From: Struthio camelus
Taxonomy: Eukaryota; Chordata; Aves; Struthioniformes; Struthionidae
DNA length: 64,000 nt
Direction: 5' to 3'
Assembly (NCBI RefSeq): GCF_040807025.1
Contig: NC_090981.1
Span: forward strand, 66,969,645-67,033,644
The position numbers were made by a program, and so were the translations under genes. Below the pieces are notes generated by a model. The model saw nothing but the letters and a program-made list of their open reading frames with translations. It ran no database searches and was not told the DNA's origin. Shown here piece by piece: positions 25,846-36,626 of the stretch (the stretch's first letter is position 1; every line of letters begins with the position of its first letter).

Positions 25846-28431
25846 ACATAAGCACATGAAAGCAAGTGTAAGATGGGAACTTCTTTGTACGTAGAGCAAT
25901 TCACAACAATATTTCCCGTCTATGTATAGAGAAGAAAGTTCTGCAACCCACAAAGTCTTTGGCCCCTGAAAAAAACACCTTGATTTTTCACAGGCCCCGA
26001 GATCCACAAAGGACAGCAGCTGGGCTTAGCACATCTCGAAATCTGGCCACTTTTACATAGACACTCACCTGTATGGAATTTGGTGTGAGAAAGGAGTCTT
26101 TATTCTCTGCCTGTTGTGTATGGGCCTGTGAAAGAGTTAACTGATTCACCCCAGGGTGCGTTACTGCAGGCCAGTAGCAGACAGGACAATTACTCAAGTT
26201 TTGCCTCTTGTTCCAAAGGCTGATGAAATATTGGGGAGCTGTCTGGAAAGGAAGTTATTTTAATTATAAGCACCAAATAAGGGAAATGGCTAGGTGGTGT
26301 ACAGCACGCGACTGCCTCGTGTCGCTCCACGGAGGTCACTGAGCTCAGGTGTGCCAAAGGGTTCATGACACTCATTCCTGCTGTAGACACCCAGCTCTCA
26401 TTTATTTCAGCAGCTAATGATTTCAGTGCCTAAATATGTTGGAGTAGCTGGGTCTTAAATCCTGTAACTGGAGACAGAATAATACTGTGCAAGGCAAACA
26501 TTCTGCAGTGGGTGTAACAGCAACATTATGCAGGGAGGGACAGGCGTAGATGCAGAGGGAAAGCTTGGCCCAGCCTAAAAATAAAAAAGTAAAAAGTGGA
26601 AAAAAAGCACCTTTTTCTGAAGTCATCTGATGGCTTCAGCCTGCCGCCGGAACGGTTGCATTACTGGGTTTAAAGTACAACTAATAAGATGCCTTTCTCC
26701 ATTTGCCTTACCTGTGCTTTCAGCTGTCTGACACAGTGAAGGGAGAGAGCCTGGATTAAGAAACACATTTATGGCAGAGTGAAAAAAATAGATATTTGAA
26801 GCTCCCATTATTGGCACATGCTTCAGGCAACAAGGCTGTGTGCGTTGATCAATTGCTCTGGGGCCCTCCTCACCGATCACCAGGAAATGTATGTAAACAC
26901 TCAGGCAGGTTTCGAGAGCTTTGCCTCTCTCTGCTCTGGAAGAGACACAATTCCTCTTGCATTAAGATGCAGCACAGGGCCATGATTATCTGTTCAGGCT
27001 CCGCAGTATTTAATTAAGTCGCTTATCGTGTTATCGCCCCATCTCCTCATCCTGTTTCGAAACGGGCCTCACGCCGGAGCGCAGCGGCTTCCACCGAGGC
27101 CCGTCTGTGCAGCATTTGCTGTAGGTCCTTCTAGTTTTTCCCTACCGCCGAAGCGCTGCGTGCGTGCACAACGGCACCGTTACTGAGCTGTAGGTGCCAA
27201 AACCTGCAGTCTCCGGCTCACAGTTTGGTGCATCAGCATGATATACTGTAAATATGGCACACCCAGTCATTACACCTGGCAGCTGCGTGATTACAGGGAG
27301 CTAACTATAGCTGTCTTCAGCTACTGCCATTTAAGCAGCCTGTTTAAAAGAAGACCTCTCCAGTGTTAGGGACCAATCCTGCAGGCCACCTCGGCTGTAG
27401 CGCGTGCTGCTCGGTGGCATTAGAGCCGCATCGAAACCCCGTTGACGGCCCCAACGCAGAGCACGGTTCCCTAAAGCACGGGATCTGTGTGCTTCAGCCT
27501 TACTCCACGGCCGGGATGGTAATTTATTGTCCGTTCCCAGGCAGTCCTCGGCGCTCCAGCTGAGCACAGCTGATAACCGCTCTGGTGGTAGAAACCTCTC
27601 TGCTGAGTACAGGGCCAGGACGGTCGAATCGGGGCCCGAGATATCAAAGCACGATTAGCCAGTAATAAAACTTAAAGAGTCAGGACGAGTGAGAGCATCA
27701 GATCGAATGAGAAAAGATGTCTTGAGTTTCACCACCGGCTGTGGAACGGCTGTCACTCACAGGAAGAAACATTATCACAGGACCACGCTGATCCCAGGCA
27801 CTACTGCGTTTACTGTCTGGCAGCAGCAAAATTATACCGGCAATTAGCTTTGGAGGAGAATTCCAAAAAATCAGGCCTGTATTCTTCCTACCGGTCGCAG
27901 ACAGCCCCATGCCATGCTCGCTTCTGTGCCCTGCTGTCCCGTTTGTGGTGGAGAAAGGAACAAGAGCCAGGTTTGAAAACATTTGTGCCCCCAATCCCCG
28001 TTTTTCTCCGTTGTGCTCCTGCACGGAGGGCTCCAGGATGCCCGTCGCTAACGGTACGGCACGCTATCTAAGCATACTGTAACACAGTGCATATGAAAAC
28101 AGTTTCTCTGGGGGGTTTTAATAATAACTTTAATGTTCCCATTACTTGTTTTTATCTATTTTTTTCCCTTTGCATGCAAGGGCATAAGCACCCTTTCAAT
28201 AGCTTCCTGCTCATCGGGTGGCAGGTTGGGGCCGTTCGTTTTAATCTTAAGACGGTGAGACAGCGGAACAGCCCATTACAGACTACTAAACCACCAAAAA
28301 ACTGTTCCTATGCCTTCATCCCCTTCCGCGCAACTCCCTTGGAGTTTAATTTACTGAACCATTTTCTCCTGTATTATTTCCCTCGCTACCTTCCCGGCGG
28401 AGGACGAGGCCGGCTGCGCGCCTCTCCGGAG

Positions 28432-28453
28432 GGGATCGATAACTATCGATCCC
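28432..28453. repeat. Perfect 9-bp inverted repeat with ATCGAT cores
   Basis: GGGATCGAT, spacer AACT, ATCGATCCC. The arms are perfectly complementary and sit at the upstream edge of the CpG island. ATCGAT is the preferred core of CUX and ONECUT class homeodomain factors, so this may be a paired binding site. The assignment is inferred from motif knowledge. Confidence 0.6.
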
Positions 28454-28775
28454 TCGCGCTTCTCCCGCGGCGACCGCTCAAGCCTCTTCCTTTAATTACG
28501 TCTCCCCACCGCAAACGCAGCGGAGCACGGAGTTTTCCCCTTAGGGCCGCTGGGAGGGTCACCCCGCCGTCACGCCAGGCGGCCAGCGGAGGAAGGCCTC
28601 GTCTGTAACGGCTCGCAGGCCCTCGGGCTCCTTCCCCAAACGGGACGCGTCCTCCCCGCCAGGCTTGACGCTGCCCCGGCCAAATTTTTCGTTGAAGCCG
28701 CCGCTTTAGCAGCGCGCAGCGGGCGGGCTCATGGCGCCGGGCGGGAGCCCCCTCGGCGTCGAGCTCAGTCCGCAC

Positions 28776-28812
28776 CCGCCGCCGCCGCCGACCGCCACCA
28801 CCACCACCACCT
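28776..28812. repeat. (CCG)n followed by (CCA)n
   Basis: Adjacent trinucleotide tracts in the CpG island, about 200 bp upstream of the putative start codon, interrupted by acc. Confidence 0.9.
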
Positions 28813-28920
28813 CAGGGGCGGGAGCCGCGCGCGCGACGCCCGCCCCTCCCCCCACCCGGCGCGCGCGCGCTGCCGCCTCAGGCGCGAGGAGGGGGTGGGG
28901 TGGAGCCTGTGCCCCCTCCC

Positions 28921-28932
28921 CCAGCAGGTGGC
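28921..28932 (+). promoter_or_regulatory. CTCF-type core motif
   Basis: ccagcaggtggc fits the vertebrate CTCF core CCASYAGRKGGC at every position. It lies 90 bp upstream of the putative ATG, within the CpG island, a common place for CTCF. Occupancy is unknown. Confidence 0.6.
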
Positions 28933-28961
28933 CCCCGCGCGGCGGTTGAGCGGCCGGTGCG

Positions 28962-28969
28962 TGACGTCA
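28962..28969. promoter_or_regulatory. Palindromic cAMP-response element
   Basis: A full TGACGTCA, 42 bp before the putative ATG, next to GC boxes. This is the consensus for CREB/ATF family dimers and is typical in CpG-island promoters close to the start of transcription. Confidence 0.75.
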
Positions 28970-29010
28970 GGCGGCGGGGGCGGGGCGCGGTGCCGGTGCC
29001 GGGCGGGGCC

Positions 29011-29021
29011 ATGGCAGAGCG

Positions 29022-29053
<32 letters not shown>

Positions 29054-29065
29054 GGAGCGGTCCCG
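29011..29065 (+). CDS. Putative first coding exon with polyalanine tract
   Basis: The ATG has a near-ideal context (ggggccATGg). The next 18 codons read MAER, ten alanines from a pure (GCG)10 run at 29023-29052, then RSGP, and the exon ends after one further base at a strong donor (tcccg|gtaagc), so it exits in phase 1. It could be the start of a real protein, or an upstream ORF in the non-coding first exon of MAPK4, the syntenic neighbour. The visible N-terminus is not that of ERK4. The same frame is open to 28900 upstream, but I chose this ATG because it has the better context and lies just downstream of the CRE and GC boxes. The splice donor is more secure than the coding status. Confidence 0.45.
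29023..29052. repeat. (GCG)10 trinucleotide repeat, encodes Ala10
   Basis: Ten pure GCG codons in the putative first exon. There are no synonymous interruptions, so length variation between individuals is likely. Confidence 0.97.
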
Positions 29066-30992
29066 GTAAGCGCGTCCGTCCCCGCCGCGCCGGCAAAGCG
29101 TTTCCCTTTTCTCTCCTTTCACCCCGCCGCTCTCGGCGGCTCCTTGCGCCGGGCTAGCGGCGGGTAGCTCGCTTCGCCTCGCCCGCCCGCCCGCCCTGGC
29201 GGCTTTGCGGCTGGCCGGGTGCCGTCCGCCGACCGGTCCCTGCTCGGGCTGGACCCTGCCGGCTTTAGCTGCCTTCGTCCCCTTTGCCCGTCTGCCGCCT
29301 TCCCCGCCCGGCCGCCACCTCCCTGCCCTGCTCGGCGATGCTCTGCCTAACCCTGCTCGCTATTCTTTATTATTTTCTTTCGTTCATTCATTCATTTCAT
29401 TCATTTTTGACCATCGCTTGACCGTCGCGCTCGCGGTGCTCTCGCACCCGCTCGGCGGCTCGGTGCCGTGCCGGTGTGCCGTCGGGGTTATTTTTACCCC
29501 GCTGAAGGTCTTCGCCCGCCTGCCCTGCTTTGGAGGCTCCTTCTGGAGTTTCCCGGCCGGCGGCAGGGGCTGGGTGTCGCTCCGCGTCTGCCCCGTCGCC
29601 CTACGGGTTGGAGCCGGCCCGCTGTTGTTCTCCTGGAGTTAACTGCCAGTCGTTCTGGGGGGAAATCTCATTATTTTAGGGACTCCCATTGGAGAACGGG
29701 GTGGAAAGAGGATGGGTGTCTGCTTCCGCGGGAGATGCACGTCCCGAAGGCGACGGAGGTGGACATGCGCGCATTGCACGTGGCAAGGCCTCCCGCCTCT
29801 TCGCCGGGCGGCTCCTTGGCCTCCCGGCACGTTTTTTCCTCACCGACAGCCCAAAACGCTGTGTTGCGGTCGGACCAAATCCTTAGCAGTGTGAAAGCGT
29901 TCCCTGCCAGGAGCAAAGCATGAACAACTGACCCACCTTGAGTTTGCCAACCCTCCCTCCACCCCGTAGCCCAAGAGGCACCTTGACTGCCTGAACTACA
30001 GGTGGGAACGGCCGAGGTGGGGTTCAGGCGAGCTTGTCTGCGTTTAGGACCCTGTGGTGCTCGTTATGGGGTGCTTCATGCTCTCCCCTTCTCATTAAGG
30101 TTGCTGCTGCTTCTGAAACAGTGGCACATCTCTCAGGGGCTCCTCGGGTGCCTCACCTGTGTCCGTGCTTGATAATTTACCAACTTCTCCTTGATCATGA
30201 GGATTTTTCTAGGAGGAAGAGATGCAGTTCTGAGGACGTTGTGAAACGGTGTATTTAACAGACTCGAGAGAGTTTTACCTGGAGCTTTGGTGAGCTAGCT
30301 TTGCTATGAGGGTGCTTGCTCTGCCTTGAATGTTTTTTCCAATGCCAGTTCGAAACTGTTAGAGAAACAGTTGCGAGCCTGCTGAGGAGAACTACTGTTT
30401 CAGAAAAGGTCCCTAAAATTGCAGACAAAGAGTTAACCCAGCAGTTTCCATTTCATGTCACTCTTTTCAATGCTACTGCCGTAGAAATTGGAGATAATTC
30501 CCCTTAGGCCATCAGCATGCTCACCACAGCCCGAAACAATGCCCACGGTGGTATTGCTGATCCTGCCCCGGCATGCGTCCTCCTGGTGTTTCCCCAAACT
30601 CACCCCTGGTCCTGGCTTGTCTCGTTCCTTCGAGCCATCCCTCTTTGTGCAAGGTGTAAGTCACCTTCTCTGCCTCTGGATGCCTCTTCTCTTCGGCACG
30701 TCACTCCTGAGCCATCGGCTCTATCTCTTCTCTAGCACAAATGGCTTGGTGAGCCTTGCAGGCTGCCTTGGACGTGACTTGCCCGCTGCGGGTGAGATGC
30801 AGAGCTGTTGTGAGCTGCTCTGGAGGGTTATGGGGTAGATATGGGGTGGGGGGGAAAACAGTGAGGGGTCAGCAAGGGCGCTGCTTGGGGGTGCTCCCTT
30901 GGCTGTGCTGCCCAGGCTCCTAGGCAGCTTCGTAGCTGGGAATGCAGCTAAGCTTATATATATGTATTTTTTTAAACTTTTTTTTTTTCTAG

Positions 30993-31062
30993 TGGACTCT
31001 GGGGAAAGAGAGGACGTAGTTGACAGTGGGCTCACGAGGAGACAGGCATAGCTAAGAGCTTG
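30993..31062 (+). other. Candidate small exon (70 bp)
   Basis: Follows a T-rich acceptor (ttttttttttctag) and ends at a fair donor (gcttg|gtatgt). Joined in phase 1 to the exon ending at 29065, it reads 19 codons (VDSGEREDVVDSGLTRRQA) to a TAG 12 bases before the donor, so it would be a frame-terminating or untranslated exon. The evidence is splice-site appearance only. Confidence 0.2.
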
Positions 31063-31360
31063 GTATGTTAGCTCTGATTTTCTTGTAAGCAGTGTAATAA
31101 CTGAAGAATAGTGTGGGTGGGCACCTGGAGGTATGAATGACTTTTCTGGAGACGTGAATGTTTGCAATCGTGTTCTTAAAATATGTGAGACACCTACAGC
31201 TTTGGTTTATTGCCAGGAAAGCCAAATAAATAAACATTGATTTCTCTCTGGTTTTACACCTACTTCTGGACAGACACATTTAAATCTTTGCAGAACCAGA
31301 CTGTCTTCAGCATGACTCGCTCTGCTCTCCAGCCCTTCTTCCTCATTATCGGCGCGTCTC

Positions 31361-31382
31361 GTGTGTGTGTGTGTGCGCGTGT
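31361..31382. repeat. (GT)n microsatellite, interrupted
   Basis: About eleven alternating purine-pyrimidine GT/GC units in the putative intron. Confidence 0.9.
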
Positions 31383-31819
31383 GCTCACCTCCGTTACTGC
31401 CGGATTTCTGGCTATGGAAGTTGTCCCAACAAATTCCCATTATTCTCACTTCTTGAGGGTCACTTGGACTTTGTTTTCTTTGGCAGGCTGTGCATATGTC
31501 TGGGGGTTATAAAATAGCAAGTACCTTGTTTGTGTGTGAATGCTCGTTTTGGGTCCCTGGGGAGACCCTGCGGATAGCCTGTCTCCTCAACCTGGACATC
31601 TGAGCTTGGCATAAAGCATTGCAGGGGCAGGGAGGCTCTGAAGGCATTGGTTTTTAGGGAGACTTTTGAGCTTTTAGAAAGTTCTCGATGAATAGAAACT
31701 GTGGATTCACATTTGAAAAAAAATGTACTAAGGCTTTAGAATAGTGCAGTGCAACTGTTCATGTAGCAACATGCAACTTAACATTATATTTTTATGCCAC
31801 TTTTTTATACAAACCTTTG

Positions 31820-31911
31820 TATATATAAGTATATGTGCAGGGGTGTGTGTATACGTGTGTTTGTGTGGATGTATATGTACATGCCCTTACATACACACAT
31901 ACAGACACCCT
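31820..31911. repeat. Alternating TA/TG/CA-rich tract
   Basis: Degenerate tatata and gtgtgt runs followed by acacacatac. The left half is GT/TA-rich and the right half CA/TA-rich, so the arms can partly pair. Confidence 0.7.
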
Positions 31912-33747
31912 TCTTTTCCTGCTAGGACTATCCACAATTATTTTCATCCAACACAGTGAATGCCCAGGTAGAGAGCATATTTGATGCTGTTTCTGTCTAT
32001 CTCAGCGTTGCAAGCAAGAAATTTCTTACCAGAGGACTGTGGACCAGTCCAGTCAGTTCAGGTGTGTGCCTGGGGAGGGCAACTGGCTTCTCTCCCTCTG
32101 TTCCTCTCTCTAAGGCAATCTGTGTTTGTTCTCAGTTTTATTTATTTACTCTGAGCCTGGAGTGGATCCTCTGGACCTGAGAGTATGCATTTTGCTTTGT
32201 TTGAGGAGACAGGTGGCAGCCGTCCAGCCTTTAATGGCATCAAATGTGCTTAATGTGAGGTAAACACAGTGCATTTAAGTCAGCACTTAGCTACCATGCT
32301 GGTAGGCATGGCACCTTGGAAAGATTCATCCTGGACTGATGTAGCATGAGTAACAGAAATGGAAAGAAACTTGCTTCAGTGTTTCTGACAGGGCTCTCCC
32401 CACGATAGCACTTTGGCTTGTTGGATCCTCCAGCCCTGAGTCCCTCGGTGCCAGGGAAATGCAGGATGGGTTAGGTGAGGGGTACGAGATGGGGCAGAGG
32501 TGTGTGCAGCCTGGCCAGGGCTGTGGCTCCAGGTGGGGTCTGGTGTGAGCCGCAGCTGTGGGAAGGACTGGGAGATGAGGTGGGTGACGGGGAGAGGCAG
32601 CACTGCGTGCACCGCAAAGTCAAGCTGCAGCTCGGTAATTGTGCTGCTCTTCCAGGGACGTTACGATAGTTCCTGAGTAAATGTCCCTCCGTATCTCTGT
32701 AGAGTTTGTTACACTCTCATTGCTGCTGGAACTTGAACCCACTGCAAGCTGTGTCATTAGAGGTGATAGCAGATGGATGGGTTGGGTTCTCTGATAAACA
32801 GGTAAATAAATGCCCTTTCTCTGAGCTCCATGCTAGTCCATTTCCCGAACTGAAAGTTTACTGTGTATCTGAAATGTTTGGGCACCTCTGTTATATATCC
32901 CTCAAGTTTATCTCATATTTGTGCACTTTTGGGATATTCCAGCAGGAAAAGGTAATCTGGAAAATTAAGGGTCTCATGAAGAGCTGTTTTTAATGAAGCA
33001 GCCAGCTTGATTTTGGAGACGTGATATTTGGATACTGCTGGGAAGGTTTCAGTCCCAATGCTGAACTCTGTTGCTTGCTCCCCACTGTAACTCGGGCAGG
33101 TCTCATCCTACCTGGTGTTGGGAACCTTCCAGGAAATACAGAGCGCTTTCTGCTCCCCTGGTCTTTGGCATCCTGCAGAAGAGTGCCCAAGTATAATGAC
33201 TTCCCTTCCAGAAATGTTACTCGCTCATTCACGCTCCGTTGTTTCTTTTGTTCTGACTTTCAGCTTGCTAATAGTGTGGAAATCTGTCAAAGTGAGCCCC
33301 AACCTATCCACGTTTAAAGACCTGGCCTCTTGTGGTAAGGGGAGGCCCTGCCAAACAGGGTCCCCTTGTTTATGCTGAAGGAGGAAGGCGGGGGGGGGAA
33401 AGGATGTCAGCTGGGGAAGGTAGGAAGAGAAGTAGAGATCATAAGGATGAGGATCAGTGTCTCCCGCTCTGTGCAAAAGAGGAAAGGCTAAAGCGATGTG
33501 ATAACCCACGTACCATCGATTCTTCTGGGCTTGGAAGAACCACCGCTGGGAGACTCGGTTGGTCTTTGGAGCCAAAGCAGAGAAAAGCTTGGCTCTCTCT
33601 GGTGCTTCCCCTGTTCAAGTAGCTACTGCTCCAGTCTGCGAGGGTTAGGGCTGGATTCGGCCTTTAGTAAGGACTTACACGGGCTGAAATCCCCATCCTA
33701 TGACCTTCCTTAATCAAGAAGGCACTGAACTGTGAGCACCTCAGCCA

Positions 33748-33815
33748 ACCTCAAGTGCTTCACACAGATGATCTCTATTTTATCTCTCTTTATGCATGAA
33801 ACATAGAAGGAGAGA
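33748..33815 (-). mobile_element. Possible MIR-like relic, antisense
   Basis: caagtgcttcacacagatga followed by attttatctctctttatgca and gaaacatagaaggagag recalls the complement of the MIR 3' region (aaagcgct ... cccattttacagatgaggaaactgaggcacagag). The match is partial and only suggestive. Confidence 0.25.
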
Positions 33816-34479
33816 ATGGCATCCAGGTGCTGGAGTAAAAGCTTACGTTCCTGGTTCTACCTTGTGGGTGCTGGGTGACTCAGCAATGTGAAATTGCCAG
33901 AATTGGGTGCTTTGCATTACGATCGGAAATTACCTCTAGGTTTTCCTGATGGCGTGAGGCAGCTCGTTTGCAGCTGAAGCTGTGGTGATGGATGTGACCC
34001 ATTTGCCCTGGCTTAGGCATCTCAAAGTGAGAAGTCTAGCCTGAGCTAGTCCCCATAAATTAGTCAGTCTCCACCAAATGGAGAGAACAGGCACCTCCGG
34101 AACAGGTGTCACTTCATCGTGAGATAAACCCCAGACACAGGACAGATAGCTTTAGACCTCTAAAACTCAGATATCCAAGTCTGAATCAGTTAAGTGAGCT
34201 GAATCTCATCTAACGTTTGCAAACTCTGGCTTTTAGTTCTTTTGCCTTGATCTTTCCTATTTTAACGTGACCCTGCTGTATTCCTATCTTGCAGGGCCTT
34301 TGTGAGACATAAATAATGCTTTCAAAACTTTTCAGGTCCCCAGGTGGGAGATGTTGCCGAAATGCAGCTACAGGGGAGCGTTTGCAGCCCGTTCTCCTGT
34401 ACACACAGAAAGCTGGGTTAAAATCAGCCTGTTAATTTTGTTTTAATGGCTCTAAGCAATGGTGCCCCCTTGTCCCTCC

Positions 34480-34880
34480 CTTCCCCCTCCCCGTACTTTT
34501 GCCAACATTTAATTGCTCTCAGTCTGGGGAGATGGTATCTCGTTTCAAGGTTGAACTTACCTAGCTTCAACTTCCAGATATGGGATATGGTTACGCTGTT
34601 GTCACAGAGGGGAACAGTCGTTCTGATTTCTTGTATGCGGTGATTGAATCGCCTCTTAATCTCCTTTTCAGTAGCTTGAATCCTTTGAGTTGCCTTTAAC
34701 CTCATGCTGAAAGGCTCCTGTTCCACCTTGTATGATTTTTGCGGCCGTCTGTGGAACTTCACCTGGTACGACTGCGTCATCCTTGCCGTCTGGATGCAGC
34801 TGTCTAGCAGTGACCTTAGCGATGCTGTGTGTTGAGGCAAGATTGCTTCCCTGCTTCCAGCCGACGTTCTTCCCGTCACG
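34480..34880 (-). mobile_element. Ancient CR1/L3-type LINE fragment
   Basis: On the - strand the order matches the end of a CR1-like reverse-transcriptase ORF. There is a block like the cagagg.ggcaacaaaatgat region (complement of about 34725-34745), then gaaaaggagattaagaggcg (complement of 34649-34668, compare the CR1 gaaaaggagactgaggggcga), then ttcaatcaccgcatacaag, and further on the gaagttgaagctaggtaagt segment (complement of 34556-34575). The same strand holds a 151-codon frame (34424-34879) that is a decayed trace of the element, not a host gene. Substitutions are many, so the insertion is old. Confidence 0.6.
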
Positions 34881-35303
34881 CATTCACGGACTGCATTTTC
34901 TGTTCTAGTTTTGCTCTGATGGCATGTGCAGAAGTGAGTTTTATAATCAAAATGTTACATGCTTTGGAGAAATCTGGGTAAATGCCGTATCAAGGCAGTT
35001 GCCTTTGTCAGGCAGCCTTGTTGCCCTGTCAAAGCAAAATAAGTATTTTAAACAGACCCAGTCTCAGGAAACTCTGCTGACTGATTTAAATTTTACTTTT
35101 AGTCTTCAGTTCTTGTATTTACCTGAAATTTTTGTCCTGCTGTTTTAGTGGATAGACCCCAAGGTTGTCTGCTGCTCCTGGATGCTGACTTTAATTTTTT
35201 GTTTTTTTTTTTTTAAAGCACTGGGACCATACTAAGTTTTCCCATTTCTCACCTGTTTAAATGCTTTAAAATGCTTTATTTTAACAGATGTTTAGCAGAT
35301 AGT

Positions 35304-35400
35304 GAAAACTCTATTACTAGAGGTTTTTAGGACAGGTTATGCGAGAAGCTATTGGGAAAGATCCTGCCTTTGACAAAGGGGTGCACTAGGTTAATTTTTA
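35304..35400 (+). mobile_element. Ancient CR1-like 3' fragment
   Basis: aaactctattactagaggtt, then tttttaggacaggttatgcg and gatcctgcctttgacaaagg followed by a degenerate ggactaggt segment. This is the recognisable order of a CR1/L3 terminal region (gaggtttttaagaacaggtta ... gatcctgcct..gcagggg.tggactaga). It is strongly diverged and lacks a clear tail. It lies 0.4 kb from the antisense fragment at 34480 but in the other orientation, so it is a separate insertion. Confidence 0.6.
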
Positions 35401-36626
35401 GACTGAGTTTCTCTCATCCTCTTTGGTAACCATTTTATCCCATCCCCAGCATCATATAGGCAGTACATAATTGCTGCTTTGTCCCAAATACAGAACAATA
35501 ACTATTGAACTTTTTTACATTTTGTTAATATCATCTCATTTCCAATTTTGCTGATGGTATCTAACAGTGAGGCTAACAGCTAGCTAACTCTCTATTCTTA
35601 GTATATTTTACAAATGCTTTACTTCATAATTAATCCCAGTGGCCATTCAGATCTAATGGATTCCTTTGGAGGCCCTCATTAGTCATCCCCGCTGTTAAAT
35701 TTCTCTTCAGTGCCTTTTCTTTCTCCTCTTCCTTTACTTTGTCCTTCAGAAAGATTATATTTTCATGTGTTTTCCACATCTCATTTTCACCATAATGGTT
35801 TTTGCCTAACATCACTCTTACCAGTTTCCTGGGCTTGTGACTTTTGGGGTCCATGGTAGATGTTTTAAGCGAGTCCTGTACGCTCAGTTACGCTGGCAGG
35901 TTTTTTTCAGCTTTATAAAACTCGCCCTTTTAAATTAAGACGTTGCATCGTTATTTTGGGCTCACTGCTTCTATGACTAGTACAGAAATGGGAAGAAGCT
36001 ATAACAGAAGAGGACTTTCATTAGAAATGGCAGTTCATTTTGCCTGCCACTGTGGCTTCATCGTTGTCATGTAGATCTGCTGCTGCTTTGTATGCAATTA
36101 ACACTGAAGCATGGGGTATTCCATAGCCCTCCTAAAAGAGCCAATCTTGCAAGTGCCAGGGGCTTTTCATCTGAAAGATTTATAAGTGCGTTTATTGGTT
36201 TTGTTATTGATTATTCATTAATTGTTGCACTGTGGTATTTTTATTTGCCTCTCTGGGTTTATGCGTGTGATGCATCGTGGCAAAATGTCATCCCCCTTAT
36301 AGCAGTGTAGTTGAATGTGGTAGAATAGAGTGAAACTCAATGCAAATAGTCTTCAAGTGTCTTTCCCACCAGTGATGAAGAAACCATATGTTTTTAATTA
36401 CTGTTGAGTATTTAAGCGCTAAATCTCCTCTTTCTGCCCTGGCATCTCCATACTCATCTCCTAACCAATCACTGCACTTTTCAAAACTCATCAAGCGCGT
36501 TTGCCAGGCAGGTGCGATGCTAACTGATGTGATCCAAGATTTGCACGGGGAAGTCCCTCTGAGTTTTCTGTGATCTGCACTAAGGCAAGGTTAAACAGCG
36601 ATTTGCTCTGAGGGCTTTCCTTGCAG

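Larger units (their letters stand above)
17601..28384. other. Intergenic region with GC-rich patches, no gene recognised
   Basis: The patch at about 20.0-24.5 kb is raised in GC and carries many overlapping ORFs on both strands, including a 223-codon one on the - strand at 23563-24234. None shows a domain, and the overlaps point to chance ORFs in stop-poor GC-rich DNA. Smaller elements are listed separately: A28 at 20192, an exon-like segment at 23990-24063, a CR1 relic at 25705 and T14 at 25619. Near 23140-23178 there is a short 9-bp periodicity (gcaagcatt). Confidence 0.55.
28385..29630 (+). promoter_or_regulatory. CpG-island promoter of a + strand gene
   Basis: An abrupt switch to very GC- and CpG-rich DNA. 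It contains GC boxes at 28976-28986 (ggggcgggg type) and 29001-29010, a palindromic cAMP-response element at 28962-28969, a CTCF-type core at 28921-28932, (CCG)n and (CCA)n tracts, and no TATA box. This is the normal make-up of a housekeeping or broadly expressed vertebrate promoter. It sits about 21 kb downstream of the SKA1 stop on the side where mammals have MAPK4 in the same orientation, so a MAPK4 promoter is the leading guess. The CpG extent was judged by eye, and the transcription start is not known. Confidence 0.8.

Noticed and set aside
28443..28775. 110-codon - strand ORF at the CpG island, possible divergent gene
   Set aside because: Arginine/glycine-rich composition typical of chance ORFs in CpG islands; no donor or start context found.
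28731..28949. Upstream ATG and 72-codon frame in the CpG island
   Set aside because: Ends in a stop before the exon end and consists of Pro/Thr/Ala low complexity from the (CCG)n and (CCA)n tracts. The ATG at 29011 has the better context.
34424..34879. 151-codon ORF on the - strand with an apparent GTAAGT donor at 34562
   Set aside because: The DNA order matches the end of an ancient CR1/L3 reverse-transcriptase region, so it is a transposon relic.
35630..35854. 74-codon lysine/glutamate-rich - strand ORF, with a GTAAGA donor-like site after MDPKSHKPRKL
   Set aside because: No acceptor or promoter on that strand and no recognisable family; the neighbourhood is full of old LINE fragments. 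Not strong enough to list.
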